A stretch of DNA of 64,000 bases from Actinomyces provencensis (GTDB lineage: Bacteria; Actinomycetota; Actinomycetes; Actinomycetales; Actinomycetaceae), in contig NZ_LT700212.1 of assembly GCF_900155435.1 (NCBI RefSeq), forward strand, positions 3,102,062 through 3,166,061, in the 5' to 3' direction. Shown in pieces: positions 51,010-60,369 of the stretch (the stretch's first letter is position 1; each line of letters begins with the position of its first letter). Position numbers and translations under genes: made by a program. The notes beneath the pieces are model-generated. The model did not search any database. It was not told where the DNA came from and saw only the letters and a list, made by a program, of their open reading frames with translations.

Positions 51010-51045
51010 GACCGCCCCCGGGACCCCGAGGTCCCGGGGGCGGTC
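51010..51045 (+). terminator. lsr2 terminator
   Basis: A perfect 16-bp GC stem (51010-51025 with 51030-51045) and 4-base loop, 19 bp after the lsr2 stop. Confidence 0.85.
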
Positions 51046-51083
51046 CCATGACAGGTGGGCGCCCGTGATGTGACAATGGGCGC

Positions 51084-51821
51084 ATGACCTACACATTGGT
51101 GCTCCTCCGCCACGGCGAGAGCGAATGGAATGCGAAGAACCTGTTCACCGGCTGGGTCGACGTGCCGCTGTCCGAGAAGGGACGCGCCGAGGCAGTCCAC
51201 GGTGGCGAACTGCTCAAGGAGGCCGGGGTCCTGCCCGACCTCCTGTTCACGTCGCTGCTGCGTCGCGCGATCATGACCGCGAACCTGTCCCTGGACGCCG
51301 CCGACCGTCACTGGATCCCCGTCCAGCGCAACTGGCGCCTCAACGAGCGTCACTACGGTGCCCTGCAGGGAAAGAACAAGAAGGAGATCCGCGAGGAGTA
51401 CGGCGAGGAGCAGTTCATGCAGTGGCGTCGCTCCTACGACGTCCCGCCGCCGGCGATCGAGCTCGGCTCCGAGTTCTCCCAGGACACCGACGTGCGCTAC
51501 GCCGGTGAGCCGATCCCGCGCACCGAGTGCCTCAAGGACGTCCTCGAGCGTCTGCTGCCCTACTGGGAGGAGGCCATCGTCCCCGAAATCCGTTCCGGCA
51601 AGACCGTCATGGTCGCCGCACACGGCAACTCCCTGCGTGCCATCGTCAAGCACCTCGACCACATCTCCGACGACGACATCTCCGGGCTGAACATCCCCAC
51701 GGGCATCCCGCTCGTCTACGAGCTCGACGAGGAGACCCTCGAGCCCGTGAAGAAGGGTGGCACCTACCTGGATCCCGACGCCGAGGCCAAGATCGCGGCC
51801 GTCGCCAACCAGGGCAAGTGA
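51084..51821 (+). CDS. gpmA: 2,3-bisphosphoglycerate-dependent phosphoglycerate mutase
   Basis: A 245-residue glycolytic enzyme interconverting 3- and 2-phosphoglycerate. Phosphohistidine H10 is in [10 protein letters not shown], with [14 protein letters not shown] (substrate loop) and the second His in [15 protein letters not shown]. The full length is conserved. Monocistronic, bounded by terminators at 51010-51045 and 51876-51910. Confidence 0.97.
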   Translation: MTYTLVLLRHGESEWNAKNLFTGWVDVPLSEKGRAEAVHGGELLKEAGVLPDLLFTSLLRRAIMTANLSLDAADRHWIPVQRNWRLNERHYGALQGKNKKEIREEYGEEQFMQWRRSYDVPPPAIELGSEFSQDTDVRYAGEPIPRTECLKDVLERLLPYWEEAIVPEIRSGKTVMVAAHGNSLRAIVKHLDHISDDDISGLNIPTGIPLVYELDEETLEPVKKGGTYLDPDAEAKIAAVANQGK

Positions 51822-51875
51822 CACCACGCCGGTGAGGCCGGGGCCCTGACCCCACTCACCGGCATCCCCGGACAG

Positions 51876-51910
51876 GAGCGCCCCCGGACCGTCGAGGTCC
51901 GGGGGCGCTC
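51876..51910. terminator. gpmA/phoU terminator
   Basis: A perfect 15-bp stem (51876-51890 with 51896-51910) and 5-base loop between the convergent gpmA and phoU genes. Confidence 0.85.
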
Positions 51911-51980
51911 TGCGTCATATGGGGGGCGGCCGTCGGTCCGTCCAGGACCCGGTGCCACCGGTCCCCGTCGGTCCCCCGGG

Positions 51981-52652
51981 TCAGAGGCGACCCGTGAAGC
52001 CCTCCTCGGTGCCTCCTGCCGTCCCCTCGACGATGTAGCCCACCCTGCGGGCCACCGAGACCGCGTGGTCGCCGAAGCGCTCCAGGAACCGCGCCGCCAG
52101 GGTCAGGTCGATGATCTGGGTGCGGGTGAAGTCGTTCGACTCGTCGGCGATGAGGCGACGCACCTCGACCTGGAGGTCGTCGAGGACGTCGTCCTCGTCC
52201 TGGACGCGTGCCGCCAGGGACAGGTCCTGGCTGGCCACGAGCTCCTGGGTCATCCTCGCCATGTTGACGGCCGCCTCGCCCATCTTGTTGATCTGGGGGG
52301 CCGCGAGCTCGCAGATGGAGTGGTTCGGGTACGTCGCGCGCGCGATCAGGGCGATGTGGCGGGCGAGGTCACCCTGTCGTTCCATGGTCTGGGACAGGCG
52401 CAGTCCGGCGAGGATCAGTCGCAGGTCTGAGGCGACCGGCGCCTGCAGGGCGAGCAGGGACACGCACATCTCGTCGATGTTGCGCGCAGCGTCGTCCAGG
52501 CGTTCGTCGGCGTCGATGGTCTGCTCGGCGATCGTCAGATCGCCCTCACCCAGTGCCTTGGTCGCCCGTTCGATCGCCCGTGTCACGTTGCGGCTCATGT
52601 GCTCGAGCTCCTCGCCGAGCTGGGCGAGGTCCTGACGGTAGAGTTCACGCAC
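51981..52652 (-). CDS. phoU: Phosphate signalling regulator PhoU
   Basis: A 223-residue all-helical protein with two PhoU repeats, each carrying the acidic metal-binding ExxxD-type motif (DERLDDAARNIDE and DEDDVLDDLQVE). It couples phosphate transport status to the sensor kinase. Divergent from senX3-regX3 with a shared Pho box between them. There are no pst genes in the window. ATG 52652 starts the typical MRELYRQDL sequence. Confidence 0.95.
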   Translation of the reverse strand: MRELYRQDLAQLGEELEHMSRNVTRAIERATKALGEGDLTIAEQTIDADERLDDAARNIDEMCVSLLALQAPVASDLRLILAGLRLSQTMERQGDLARHIALIARATYPNHSICELAAPQINKMGEAAVNMARMTQELVASQDLSLAARVQDEDDVLDDLQVEVRRLIADESNDFTRTQIIDLTLAARFLERFGDHAVSVARRVGYIVEGTAGGTEEGFTGRL

Positions 52653-52740
52653 GGATACAGCCTCTTTCGCTTCGACCCCGCACGGTCACGGGGTTCCGGA
52701 CCACATCACACCATTGTCGGGCAGCCGTGCGCCTTCCGCG

Positions 52741-52760
52741 GGGTGAACGGTTGGTGAACC
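52741..52760. promoter_or_regulatory. Pho box between phoU and senX3
   Basis: On the minus strand the sequence reads GGTTCACCAACCGTTCACCC, two GTTCACC repeats spaced 11 bp apart, the classical actinobacterial PhoP/RegX3 binding arrangement. It sits 88 bp before phoU and 83 bp before senX3, so RegX3 probably controls both directions. Confidence 0.85.
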
Positions 52761-52842
52761 CCGGGTGGCCGTCCACCCGTGGGCGTCCGGATCTGCTCCC
52801 GGGGCTGCCGGGCGGTCGAGTCGAGACGCTACTGTGGTCGGC

Positions 52843-54177
52843 GTGCCGGAAGTTCTCACACTGGTCATCGTGGCCGCCCTGGGACTGCTCGTCGGAGTGG
52901 TCGGGGTCACCGCGTTCATCTTCTCGGAGCGCCAACAGCGCGCCGAGGAGACGGTCGATGTCGACCACGAGGGACTCCCCGGTGAGGTCCTCTCCATCCT
53001 CACGGCCCTGCCGGGCATCGCCATCGTCGTGGAGGCCGATGACGCGATCGTGCGGGCCGGCGCCGCCGCCTACTCCAAGGGTCTGGTGCGTGGAGACGAA
53101 CTCGGGCACGAGGCCCTGCTCGACCTCGTCCACAGGGTCCGACGGGGCGGTCTCGCACTCACGGAGAAGATGCAGCTGCCACGCTCCTCGCTCTCGCACT
53201 CGACGATGCTCGACTTCGAGGTCCGTGCGGCCGCCCTGCCCGCCGGACGCGTGCTGGTCCTGGCCGAGGACCTCACGCTCCAGCGGCGCATGGAGGCGAC
53301 ACGACGGGACTTCACCGCCAACGTCTCCCACGAGTTGAAGACCCCGGTGGGTGCCATCCAGCTCCTGGCGGAGACGATCGCCGACAATCCCTCCGATGAG
53401 GAGGCCGTCGCCCACTTCGCCCCGCGCCTGCGGCGTGAGGCCGAACGGCTCGCGGCCCTGGTCCAGGACATCATCGATCTCTCGCGCCTCCAGGAGCCCG
53501 ATGCACTGGACGCCGCAGCACTGCTGGACGTCGATGACATCGTGAACGCTGCCATCGTGCGCCAGGAGACCATCGCGGAGGCCAATGGCGTCGAGTTGAC
53601 GGGTCCCGTGGTCGCCTCGGGGGCGCAGGTGTGGGGGGACCGTGACATGCTGGTCACGGCCGTGCGCAACCTCCTGGACAACGCCGTGCGCTACTCCACC
53701 CGCGGTGGCCGGGTGAGCGTGGGCGTCGAGACCCGTGACGACCTGGTGTCGGTGTCGGTCGTGGACTCCGGTGTCGGGATCTCCGAGGAGGACCAGGCGC
53801 GGATCTTCGAACGCTTCTACCGCGTGGACCCGGCCAGGTCGCGCAACACCGGCGGGACGGGCCTGGGGCTCTCCATCGTCAAGCACGTCGCCGCCGACCA
53901 CGGGGGCACGGTCACGGTCTGGTCCCGTCCCGGGCGGGGCTCGACCTTCACGCTCGTCCTGCCCCTGGCGAGCGGCAGTGGGCCGGGTGCACACGGGAAC
54001 GGGGACGAGGGCGCGGACCGGGATCCCGGAGAGGGGCCGGGCGAGGGCGTTGACCCGGATCCCGACGAGGGCCCACGCGAGGACGGGGACGGCGCCGGGG
54101 CTCCCCACGTCGTCGGACCCGAGGACAGCACGGCCTCCCCGGACGGGGACGCCCCGATCAGGGAGAGGATGCCATGA
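52843..54177 (+). CDS. senX3: Sensor histidine kinase SenX3 (phosphate limitation)
   Basis: A 444-residue membrane kinase: one or two N-terminal helices (3-27), a PAS-like cytoplasmic domain (about 45-140), the H-box with phospho-accepting H163 (ANVSHELKTPVGAI), and ATPase boxes N (RNLLDNAVRYS), G1 (VDSGVGIS) and G2 (GTGLGLSIV). The last 65 residues are an odd Gly/Asp/Glu/Pro-rich acidic tail. GTG 52843 gives a normal membrane start; GTG 52834 is also possible. It overlaps regX3 by ATGA. Confidence 0.94.
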   Translation: MPEVLTLVIVAALGLLVGVVGVTAFIFSERQQRAEETVDVDHEGLPGEVLSILTALPGIAIVVEADDAIVRAGAAAYSKGLVRGDELGHEALLDLVHRVRRGGLALTEKMQLPRSSLSHSTMLDFEVRAAALPAGRVLVLAEDLTLQRRMEATRRDFTANVSHELKTPVGAIQLLAETIADNPSDEEAVAHFAPRLRREAERLAALVQDIIDLSRLQEPDALDAAALLDVDDIVNAAIVRQETIAEANGVELTGPVVASGAQVWGDRDMLVTAVRNLLDNAVRYSTRGGRVSVGVETRDDLVSVSVVDSGVGISEEDQARIFERFYRVDPARSRNTGGTGLGLSIVKHVAADHGGTVTVWSRPGRGSTFTLVLPLASGSGPGAHGNGDEGADRDPGEGPGEGVDPDPDEGPREDGDGAGAPHVVGPEDSTASPDGDAPIRERMP

Positions 54178-54857
54178 GCGCGATCCTGGTGGTCGAGGAC
54201 GAGGACTCCTACCGCGAGCCACTCGCCTTCAACCTGCGTCGCGACGGGTACGAGGTGGGCGAGGCCGCCGACGGCGAGGTCGGACTGGCCATGGCCGAGT
54301 CGGGGGACTTCGACCTCGTCCTCCTGGACCTCATGCTCCCGGGTCTGCCGGGCACCGAGGTCTGCCGTCGTCTGCGCCAGACCTCCGACGTCCCCGTCAT
54401 CATGCTCACCGCGAAGGACGACGTGGTCGACCGCGTCGTGGGTCTGGAGATCGGCGCGGACGACTACGTGACCAAGCCGTACAGCTACCGTGAGCTGCTC
54501 GCACGGGTGAGGGCTGTCCTGCGGCGCCGCTCCTCCGCCCTCCAGGAGGAGGACGAGGACCTCCTGGAGGTCGGCGCCGTCCAGTTGTGGGTCGAACGCC
54601 ACGAGGTGGCCGTCGACGGTCGGCAGGTGGCCATGCCCCTGCGGGAGTTCGAACTCCTGGAGTACCTCGCGCGCAACCCCGACCGCGTGCTGACCCGCTC
54701 CCAGCTCATGGACCGTGTGTGGGGCATCGACTACGTCGGGGAGACCAAGACCCTCGACGTCCACGTCAAGAGGTTGAGGGCGAAGATCGAACCCGATCCC
54801 TCCCATCCCGTGCGCCTGGTGACGGTGCGGGGACTGGGGTACAAGCTGGTGTCCTGA
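54174..54857 (+). CDS. regX3: Response regulator RegX3 (OmpR family)
   Basis: A 227-residue transcription factor. Receiver domain with acidic pocket D9/D11, phosphorylated D52 in LVLLDLMLPG and K101 in YVTKPYS; winged-helix DNA-binding domain from about 130 with recognition segment TKTLDVHVKRLRAKIE. It is phosphorylated by SenX3 and acts at Pho boxes such as the one at 52741. Translationally coupled to senX3. Confidence 0.96.
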   Translation: MSAILVVEDEDSYREPLAFNLRRDGYEVGEAADGEVGLAMAESGDFDLVLLDLMLPGLPGTEVCRRLRQTSDVPVIMLTAKDDVVDRVVGLEIGADDYVTKPYSYRELLARVRAVLRRRSSALQEEDEDLLEVGAVQLWVERHEVAVDGRQVAMPLREFELLEYLARNPDRVLTRSQLMDRVWGIDYVGETKTLDVHVKRLRAKIEPDPSHPVRLVTVRGLGYKLVS

Positions 54858-54947
54858 CGGGTCCCGTCACAGGGGGTCGCACCCCTGATCAGGGGCGCAG
54901 AGCCTACGCCCCGGAGGCCGCACCGGGCCACTCGACGCGCCTGCTGG

Positions 54948-54953
54948 TAGAAT
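54948..54953 (+). promoter_or_regulatory. Candidate -10 box of carD
   Basis: TAGAAT lies 38 bp upstream of the carD ATG. No good -35 is visible, as is usual for CarD-dependent or GC-rich promoters. Confidence 0.4.
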
Positions 54954-54990
54954 GGCCTGCGTCGCCTCGAGTCGCAGGGAGCATCATCAC

Positions 54991-55512
54991 ATGACTTTCA
55001 CCATCGGCCAGACGGTCGTGTATCCCCATCACGGGGCCGCCACGATCGAGGACATCGCCCAGCGCGTGATCCGTGGTGAGGAGAAGACCTACCTGACGCT
55101 GCGCGTCACGCAGGGAGACCTGACCATCCAGGTCCCCGCCGAGAACGTGGACCTGGTGGGTGTGCGCGACGTCGTCGACGAGGACGGCCTCGAGGAGGTC
55201 ATCTCCGTCCTGCGCGCCCCCTACGTCGAGGAACCCACCAACTGGTCACGCCGCTTCAAGGCCAACCAGGAGAAGATCGCCACCGGGGACATCGTCAAGG
55301 TCTCCGAGGTCGTGCGCGACCTGACGCGCCGCGACGCACACAAGAAGCTCTCCACCGGGGAGAAGCGGATGCTCACCAAGGCCCGCCAGATCCTCACCTC
55401 CGAGCTCGCCCTCGCCCGCCACATCGACAAGGAGCGCGCCTCGGAGCGCCTCGACACGATCCTCGCCGAGGGCGAGGACGCCGCGGAGCAGGAAACCGCG
55501 GCCGCCGAGTGA
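54991..55512 (+). CDS. carD: CarD-family RNA polymerase-binding regulator
   Basis: A 173-residue essential actinobacterial factor that binds RNA polymerase beta and stabilises open complexes, chiefly at rRNA promoters. N-terminal Tudor-like domain [21 protein letters not shown]-terminal helical DNA-binding domain with [15 protein letters not shown] and [16 protein letters not shown], including the conserved tryptophan in [11 protein letters not shown] 54991 after AGGGAG; the longer frame is not conserved. ispD follows by 4 bp. Confidence 0.95.
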   Translation: MTFTIGQTVVYPHHGAATIEDIAQRVIRGEEKTYLTLRVTQGDLTIQVPAENVDLVGVRDVVDEDGLEEVISVLRAPYVEEPTNWSRRFKANQEKIATGDIVKVSEVVRDLTRRDAHKKLSTGEKRMLTKARQILTSELALARHIDKERASERLDTILAEGEDAAEQETAAAE

Positions 55513-55516
55513 CACG

Positions 55517-56389
55517 GTGGTGGCACTCGCCGTCCTGACCGCAGCCGGTTCGGGCAACCGGTTGGGTTGCGAGGGGCCGAAGGCCCTGGTGGAACTGGCC
55601 GGGAGGACACTGCTGGAGCGTGCGGCCGAGGGCCTGGCCGACGCAGGTGTGGCCGCCCTCGTCGTCACCGCACCGGAGCACGACCTGGAGGACTTCCGCC
55701 GCGTCCTGCCCGGGCACGTCCCCACCGCACCGCACGTGCCCGTCGTCCTCGTCGCCGGGGGTGCGTCACGCCAGGCGTCCGTGGCCGCCGGCCTGGAGGC
55801 ACTGCCCGAGGCCGCGGCCCTGGCGGGTGTCGACCTGGGGGAGGACACGCCCGTGCTCGTCCATGACGCCGCGCGTTGTCTGACGCCCCCCGAGGTGGTG
55901 GCCCGGGTCGTCACCGCCATCGAGCAAGGAAGTCTCGCCGTCGTACCCGGTCTGCCCGTCACCGACACCCTCAAGGAGGTCGCTCCCGAGTCGTCACAGG
56001 TGGGTCCGGCCGTGCTGGGCCATGAGACCCTCGCGGGAGCCCGTCCCGGGGGAACCCCCGCGGGGTCCACAGAGGCCCGCCTCCCCGGGGAGGCATGCGA
56101 CGGCGACACACACCCGGAGGTGCGCAGGGTCGTGGGCACACCGGATCGTTCCCACCTGTGGGCCGTCCAGACACCGCAGGGCTTCCGCTGGTCGGTGCTG
56201 CTGCGTGCGCACGAGCACGGTCGGGACCTCGCTGCCTCGGAGTCGACCGCGGCCACGGACGACGCCGCCCTGGTCGAGGCGCTGGGCCTGCCCGTCGACA
56301 TGGTCCGCGGCGACGTCCTCGCCCTCAAGGTCACCACACGCACCGACCTGCTCCTCGCCGAGCTCCTCGTCGCCCGTCGCCCCACCTGA
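55517..56389 (+). CDS. ispD: 2-C-methyl-D-erythritol 4-phosphate cytidylyltransferase
   Basis: A 290-residue MEP-pathway enzyme making CDP-methylerythritol for isoprenoids. Nucleotide-binding AAGSGNRLGCEGPKALVEL, VHDAARCLTPPE, and WAVQTPQGFRWSVLLRAH are present. A 45-residue Gly/Pro-rich insert (about 158-203) separates DTLKEV from VVGTPDRSHLW; typical IspD has about ten residues there. GTG 55517 or 55520 starts just after carD. Its last codons form the first unit of a repeat. Confidence 0.93.
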   Translation: MVALAVLTAAGSGNRLGCEGPKALVELAGRTLLERAAEGLADAGVAALVVTAPEHDLEDFRRVLPGHVPTAPHVPVVLVAGGASRQASVAAGLEALPEAAALAGVDLGEDTPVLVHDAARCLTPPEVVARVVTAIEQGSLAVVPGLPVTDTLKEVAPESSQVGPAVLGHETLAGARPGGTPAGSTEARLPGEACDGDTHPEVRRVVGTPDRSHLWAVQTPQGFRWSVLLRAHEHGRDLAASESTAATDDAALVEALGLPVDMVRGDVLALKVTTRTDLLLAELLVARRPT

Positions 56390-56463
56390 TCGTCCGTCGC
56401 CCCCCCGGTCGCCCGTCGCCCCGCCTGATCGTCCGCGGCCCCGGTCGGTCGCCCGTCGCCCCA
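56372..56463. repeat. 39-40 bp imperfect tandem repeat at the ispD 3' end
   Basis: GCCCGTCGCCCC begins units at 56372, 56411 and 56451 (the last partial); the first two also share CCTGATCGTCCG. The first unit contains the ispD stop codon, so the array duplicates the gene end. Confidence 0.75.
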
Positions 56464-56641
56464 AGGGGCGGGGGGCCGGGAGGCCGGGGCCCTCGTGAAG
56501 GGGGAGTCCTGTCCGGCTCCCCGGGGCACAACTGCGTTCTGCGGGGGAGCGCCCGTGCTAGCTTTCCCATGGGCGGGCTCCCGCCCCTCCAGGAGCCGTC
56601 GCGCGCCAGTGCGACGACGGTCGCACAGGAAGCGAACCGAC

Positions 56642-58069
56642 ATGTCCCAACCGGACGTCCACGGACCCGCCAGCGCACCCCCACCCTCGTCCCCGGGTGA
56701 TCTCGTCCCCGCCAGGCGCATCATGACCCCGACGGTCATCGGATGGGCGTTCTGGGACTGGGGGAGTGCCGCCTTCAATGCGGTCGCGACCACCTTCGTC
56801 TTCTCCGTCTACCTCACCTCCGGTGCCTTCGCCGACAAGGTCACCTCCAGTGAGCACCTCTCCCTGGGGCTCACCGTCGCGGGGGTCCTCATCGCGCTGC
56901 TGGCACCCGTCACCGGCCAGCGGGCCGACCGCCGGGGTCGTGGTGGGGTGTGGCTGGGCTGGTTCACCGCAGCGGTGGTCGTGTGCATGGCACTGATGTT
57001 CTTCGTGGCACCCGAGGGACCCCTGGGCGGCATGCGGGGCCTGTGGCTGGGCATCGCGCTGCTGGGCATGGGCAACATCTTCTTCGAGTTCGCCTCCGTC
57101 AACTACAACGCGATGCTCAACCACATCTCCGACCGCTCCACGATGGGTCGTGTCTCCGGCCTGGGTTGGGGAATGGGATACGTCGGGGGCATCGTGCTGC
57201 TCCTGTTCCTCTTCGTGGCCTTCATCAATCCGGAGGTCGGCCTCTTCGGGGTCACCCATGACAACGGGATGAACATCCGTGTCTCGATGCTCTTCGCCGC
57301 GGCGTGGTTCGCCGTGTTCGCCACCCCGGTGATCCTCAACCCGCCGCGCCCGCACCACCACGGCGGGGACGACGGGCGCGAACCCATCTGGGACTCCTAC
57401 CGACGCCTGTGGGGCACGGTCGTCTCCCTGGCCAGGAACGCGCCCCACGCCCTGTCCTTCCTCATCGCCTCCGCGGTGTTCCGCGACGGGCTGGCAGGGG
57501 TCTTCACCTTCGGGGCGATCCTGGCGGGGACGGTCTTCGGGTTCAGTGCCTCGGAGGTCATCCTCTTCGCGATCGCGGCGAACGTCGTCGCCGGTCTGGC
57601 CACGATCGGGTTCGGGACGCTGGACGACCGCTTCGGCCCGAAGCGGGTCATCGTGCTCTCACTGGCCGTCATGGTGCTCTCCGGGACCGGCGTCTTCCTC
57701 CTCCACTCCCTGGGAAAGCCGGTCTTCTGGGTGCTGGGCCTGCTGCTGTGCGTCTTCGTCGGCCCCGCGCAGTCGGCCTCGCGATCCTTCCTGGGTCGCG
57801 TCATCCCGGAGGGGCGGGAGGGCGAGGTCTTCGGCCTCTACGCCACCACCGGGCGCGCGGTGTCCTTCCTGTCCCCCCTCATGTACGGCCTGTCCATCCG
57901 CATCGGGCGCCACCTCACCCCCGAGGGCCAGGACCCGACGCACTGGGGCATCCTGGGCATCGTCCTCATCCTCGCGATCGGACTGGTCCTGGTGCTCCCG
58001 ATCCGCCAGGACCGCGCCCACCTCGACATCTACGAGGACGAGGGCGGGGCCGCCTCCGCCCGGAGTTGA
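56642..58069 (+). CDS. Atg22/UMF1-type MFS transporter
   Basis: A 475-residue 12-helix protein resembling the Atg22-like (UMF1) branch of the major facilitator superfamily: start GWAFWDWGSAAFNAVATTFVFSVYL, middle GMGNIFFEFASVNYNAML and GFGTLDDRFGPKRVIVLSL (motif A-like). Atg22 exports vacuolar amino acids in yeast; bacterial substrates are unknown. ATG 56642. It separates ispD from ispF, which are usually adjacent. Confidence 0.85.
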   Translation: MSQPDVHGPASAPPPSSPGDLVPARRIMTPTVIGWAFWDWGSAAFNAVATTFVFSVYLTSGAFADKVTSSEHLSLGLTVAGVLIALLAPVTGQRADRRGRGGVWLGWFTAAVVVCMALMFFVAPEGPLGGMRGLWLGIALLGMGNIFFEFASVNYNAMLNHISDRSTMGRVSGLGWGMGYVGGIVLLLFLFVAFINPEVGLFGVTHDNGMNIRVSMLFAAAWFAVFATPVILNPPRPHHHGGDDGREPIWDSYRRLWGTVVSLARNAPHALSFLIASAVFRDGLAGVFTFGAILAGTVFGFSASEVILFAIAANVVAGLATIGFGTLDDRFGPKRVIVLSLAVMVLSGTGVFLLHSLGKPVFWVLGLLLCVFVGPAQSASRSFLGRVIPEGREGEVFGLYATTGRAVSFLSPLMYGLSIRIGRHLTPEGQDPTHWGILGIVLILAIGLVLVLPIRQDRAHLDIYEDEGGAASARS

Positions 58070-58293
58070 GCCCGGGAGTCCCCCACACGATCGCTGCACA
58101 CGTGGCGCCCACGGGTTCGTCCCCACCGGCGGCATCCTGCGTCCCCGGTCCGTCGACCTGCCCGTGCCCCTGTGCCCCGGGGCGCGGGGGCACGCCCAGC
58201 ACCGGGGCCGCCCTCGTCACCCGTGCGCGTCAGGACCCGCATGCGGGGCGTGCGGGGACCTGTCTGCGGGGTGCGGGCCGCGCGGGAGAAGGG

Positions 58294-58812
58294 TCAGAAG
58301 AAGACGTCGTCGTCGTCCTCGGAGCGCACCACCAGGGCTGCGGCCTGTGCGGCGAGGCCCTCGCTGCGACCCGCGAACCCCAGGCCGTCCGTGGTGGTCG
58401 CCGAGACGGACACGGGGGCGCCGATGACCTCGGCCATGCGGGCGGAGGCCTCGCTGAGGCGCCCCGACATGCGTGGTCGGTTGCCGATGACCTGCACGGT
58501 CACATTGCCCACGGACCATCCGGCCTCGTCGAGCAGGCGCACGACCTCGTGGAGGAATGCCTCACCGGGGGCCCCACCCCACTCCGGGCGTGAGGTCCCG
58601 AAGACAGTGCCCATGTCACCCAGACCGGCTGCGGCGAGCAGGGCGTCGCACACGGCGTGGGCGGCGACGTCCCCGTCGGAGTGACCCACCAGGGCGGGTT
58701 CCCCGGGCCACTCCAGGCACGCGAGCTTCATGGTCGTGACGGGAGCATCCTCACGGACCGGGGCGAAGGCGTGGACGTCGAGCGCCTGGCCGACGCGGAA
58801 GGGGATCACCAT
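58294..58812 (-). CDS. ispF: 2-C-methyl-D-erythritol 2,4-cyclodiphosphate synthase
   Basis: A 172-residue trimeric MEP-pathway enzyme. Zinc ligands D12 and H14 in QALDVHAF and H44 in [13 protein letters not shown]; the [20 protein letters not shown] tail is conserved. It has a few extra residues ([11 protein letters not shown]) in the N-terminal loop. It is on the opposite strand from ispD, an unusual split. Confidence 0.95.
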   Translation of the reverse strand: MVIPFRVGQALDVHAFAPVREDAPVTTMKLACLEWPGEPALVGHSDGDVAAHAVCDALLAAAGLGDMGTVFGTSRPEWGGAPGEAFLHEVVRLLDEAGWSVGNVTVQVIGNRPRMSGRLSEASARMAEVIGAPVSVSATTTDGLGFAGRSEGLAAQAAALVVRSEDDDDVFF

Positions 58813-58929
58813 GCCACCACCCTATCCGCGCGCGCGTGCACGCAGAGCCATCCGTCCGTGCCGCCGTCACGCGGTCCCACCACCGGGGCGCCCGCCTGGG
58901 CCACCTGCGCCGCCACTACGATGGGAGCC

Positions 58930-60369
58930 ATGGCGCTGCACCTCCACGACTCAAAGACCGCACGGCTCCAACCCCTGGAGCCGGTCATCCCCGGCCACGT
59001 CGGGATCTACCTCTGCGGGGCGACGGTGCAGGGTGCGCCCCACGTCGGACACCTGCGCTCCGCAGTCGCCTTCGACGCCCTCATCCGTTGGCTGCGCCGC
59101 AGCGGGACCGATGTCACCTACATCCGCAACATCACCGACATCGACGACAAGATCCTCACCAAGTCCGCCGAGGCGGGCTGGCAGTGGTGGGCATGGGCCT
59201 CGCGCTTCGAGCGGGAGTTCGACGCCGCGTACCGCACGCTCGGTGTCCTGCCCCCCACCTTCGAGCCGCGCGCCACCGCCCACATCCCCGACCAGATCGC
59301 CCTCGTCCAGCGCCTGCTCGACCGCGACCACGCCTACGAGGACGGGCACGGCAATGTCTACTTCGACGTGCACTCCCAGCCCGACTACGGCTCGCTGACG
59401 CGTCAGCGCCTCGTCGACATGCGCACCACGGAGGACGACTCCCAGATCGACGCGACCGTCGAGGCCGGCAAGCGGGATCCGCGTGACTTCGCCCTGTGGA
59501 AGGCGGCCAAGCCCGGGGAACCCGCCACCGCCCGGTGGGAGTCCCCCTGGGGGCAGGGGCGACCCGGCTGGCACCTGGAGTGCTCGGCCATGTCGCGGCG
59601 CTACCTGGGTGAGACCTTCGACATCCACGGGGGCGGGATCGACCTGCGCTTCCCCCACCACGAGAACGAGCAGGCGCAGTCCCACGGCGCCGGGTGGGGC
59701 TTCGCGCGCCTGTGGGTCCACAACGCGTGGGTGACCACCAAGGGCGAGAAGATGTCGAAGTCGCTGGGCAACACCCTCTCGGTGGAGGCCCTGACCCGCG
59801 ACTTCCCGCCCGCGGTGCTGAGGTGGGCGCTGTCGACCGTCCACCACCGCAGCGCCATCGAGTGGGGGCCCGAGACCCTGCCCGATGCCGCCCTCGCCTG
59901 GGAGCGCTTCTCCGGGTTCGTGGCCCGGGCCATCGACACGGTCGGCGAGGTCGAGGACGTGGCACTCGCCCCGGAGGAGTTGCCCGGGGGATTCAGTGCG
60001 GCCATGGACGACGACCTCAATGTCGCCGGTGCCCTGGCCGTGGCGCACGAGCACCTGCGCCTGGGCAACACCGCCCTGGCCGAGGGAGACCGGGAGACCG
60101 TGCTGCGTGAGCAGACGCTCGTGCGCTCCATGCTCGACGTGCTGGGCCTGGACCCGGCCTCCCCGCAGTGGCGGGCGACGACCGAAGGCCAGGGCGGGGG
60201 CGCCGAACACGAGGCGCTGTCCAGTCTGGTCGGGGCGGTCGTGGAGGAGCGCGCCGAGGCGCGTGCCGCCAAGGACTGGACGAGGGCGGACGCCCTGCGT
60301 GACCGACTGGCTGCCGCGGGCGTCGTGCTGGAGGACGGCAAGGACGGAGCCACCTGGCGACTCGCCTGA
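58930..60369 (+). CDS. cysS: Cysteinyl-tRNA synthetase
   Basis: A 479-residue class I tRNA synthetase. Zinc ligands include C29 (YLCGATVQ), the Cys in WHLECSAM and HHENE; HIGH motif PHVGH (37-41) and KMSKS both intact. The DALR-type C-terminal helical domain is complete. ATG 58930 has GGGAG just upstream; an in-frame ATG at 58921 would add three residues. Confidence 0.97.
   Translation: MALHLHDSKTARLQPLEPVIPGHVGIYLCGATVQGAPHVGHLRSAVAFDALIRWLRRSGTDVTYIRNITDIDDKILTKSAEAGWQWWAWASRFEREFDAAYRTLGVLPPTFEPRATAHIPDQIALVQRLLDRDHAYEDGHGNVYFDVHSQPDYGSLTRQRLVDMRTTEDDSQIDATVEAGKRDPRDFALWKAAKPGEPATARWESPWGQGRPGWHLECSAMSRRYLGETFDIHGGGIDLRFPHHENEQAQSHGAGWGFARLWVHNAWVTTKGEKMSKSLGNTLSVEALTRDFPPAVLRWALSTVHHRSAIEWGPETLPDAALAWERFSGFVARAIDTVGEVEDVALAPEELPGGFSAAMDDDLNVAGALAVAHEHLRLGNTALAEGDRETVLREQTLVRSMLDVLGLDPASPQWRATTEGQGGGAEHEALSSLVGAVVEERAEARAAKDWTRADALRDRLAAAGVVLEDGKDGATWRLA

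Noticed and set aside
54952-54990. Longer CarD start at 54952
   Set aside because: It would place the promoter -10 box in the coding region; the conserved protein begins at 54991 after AGGGAG.
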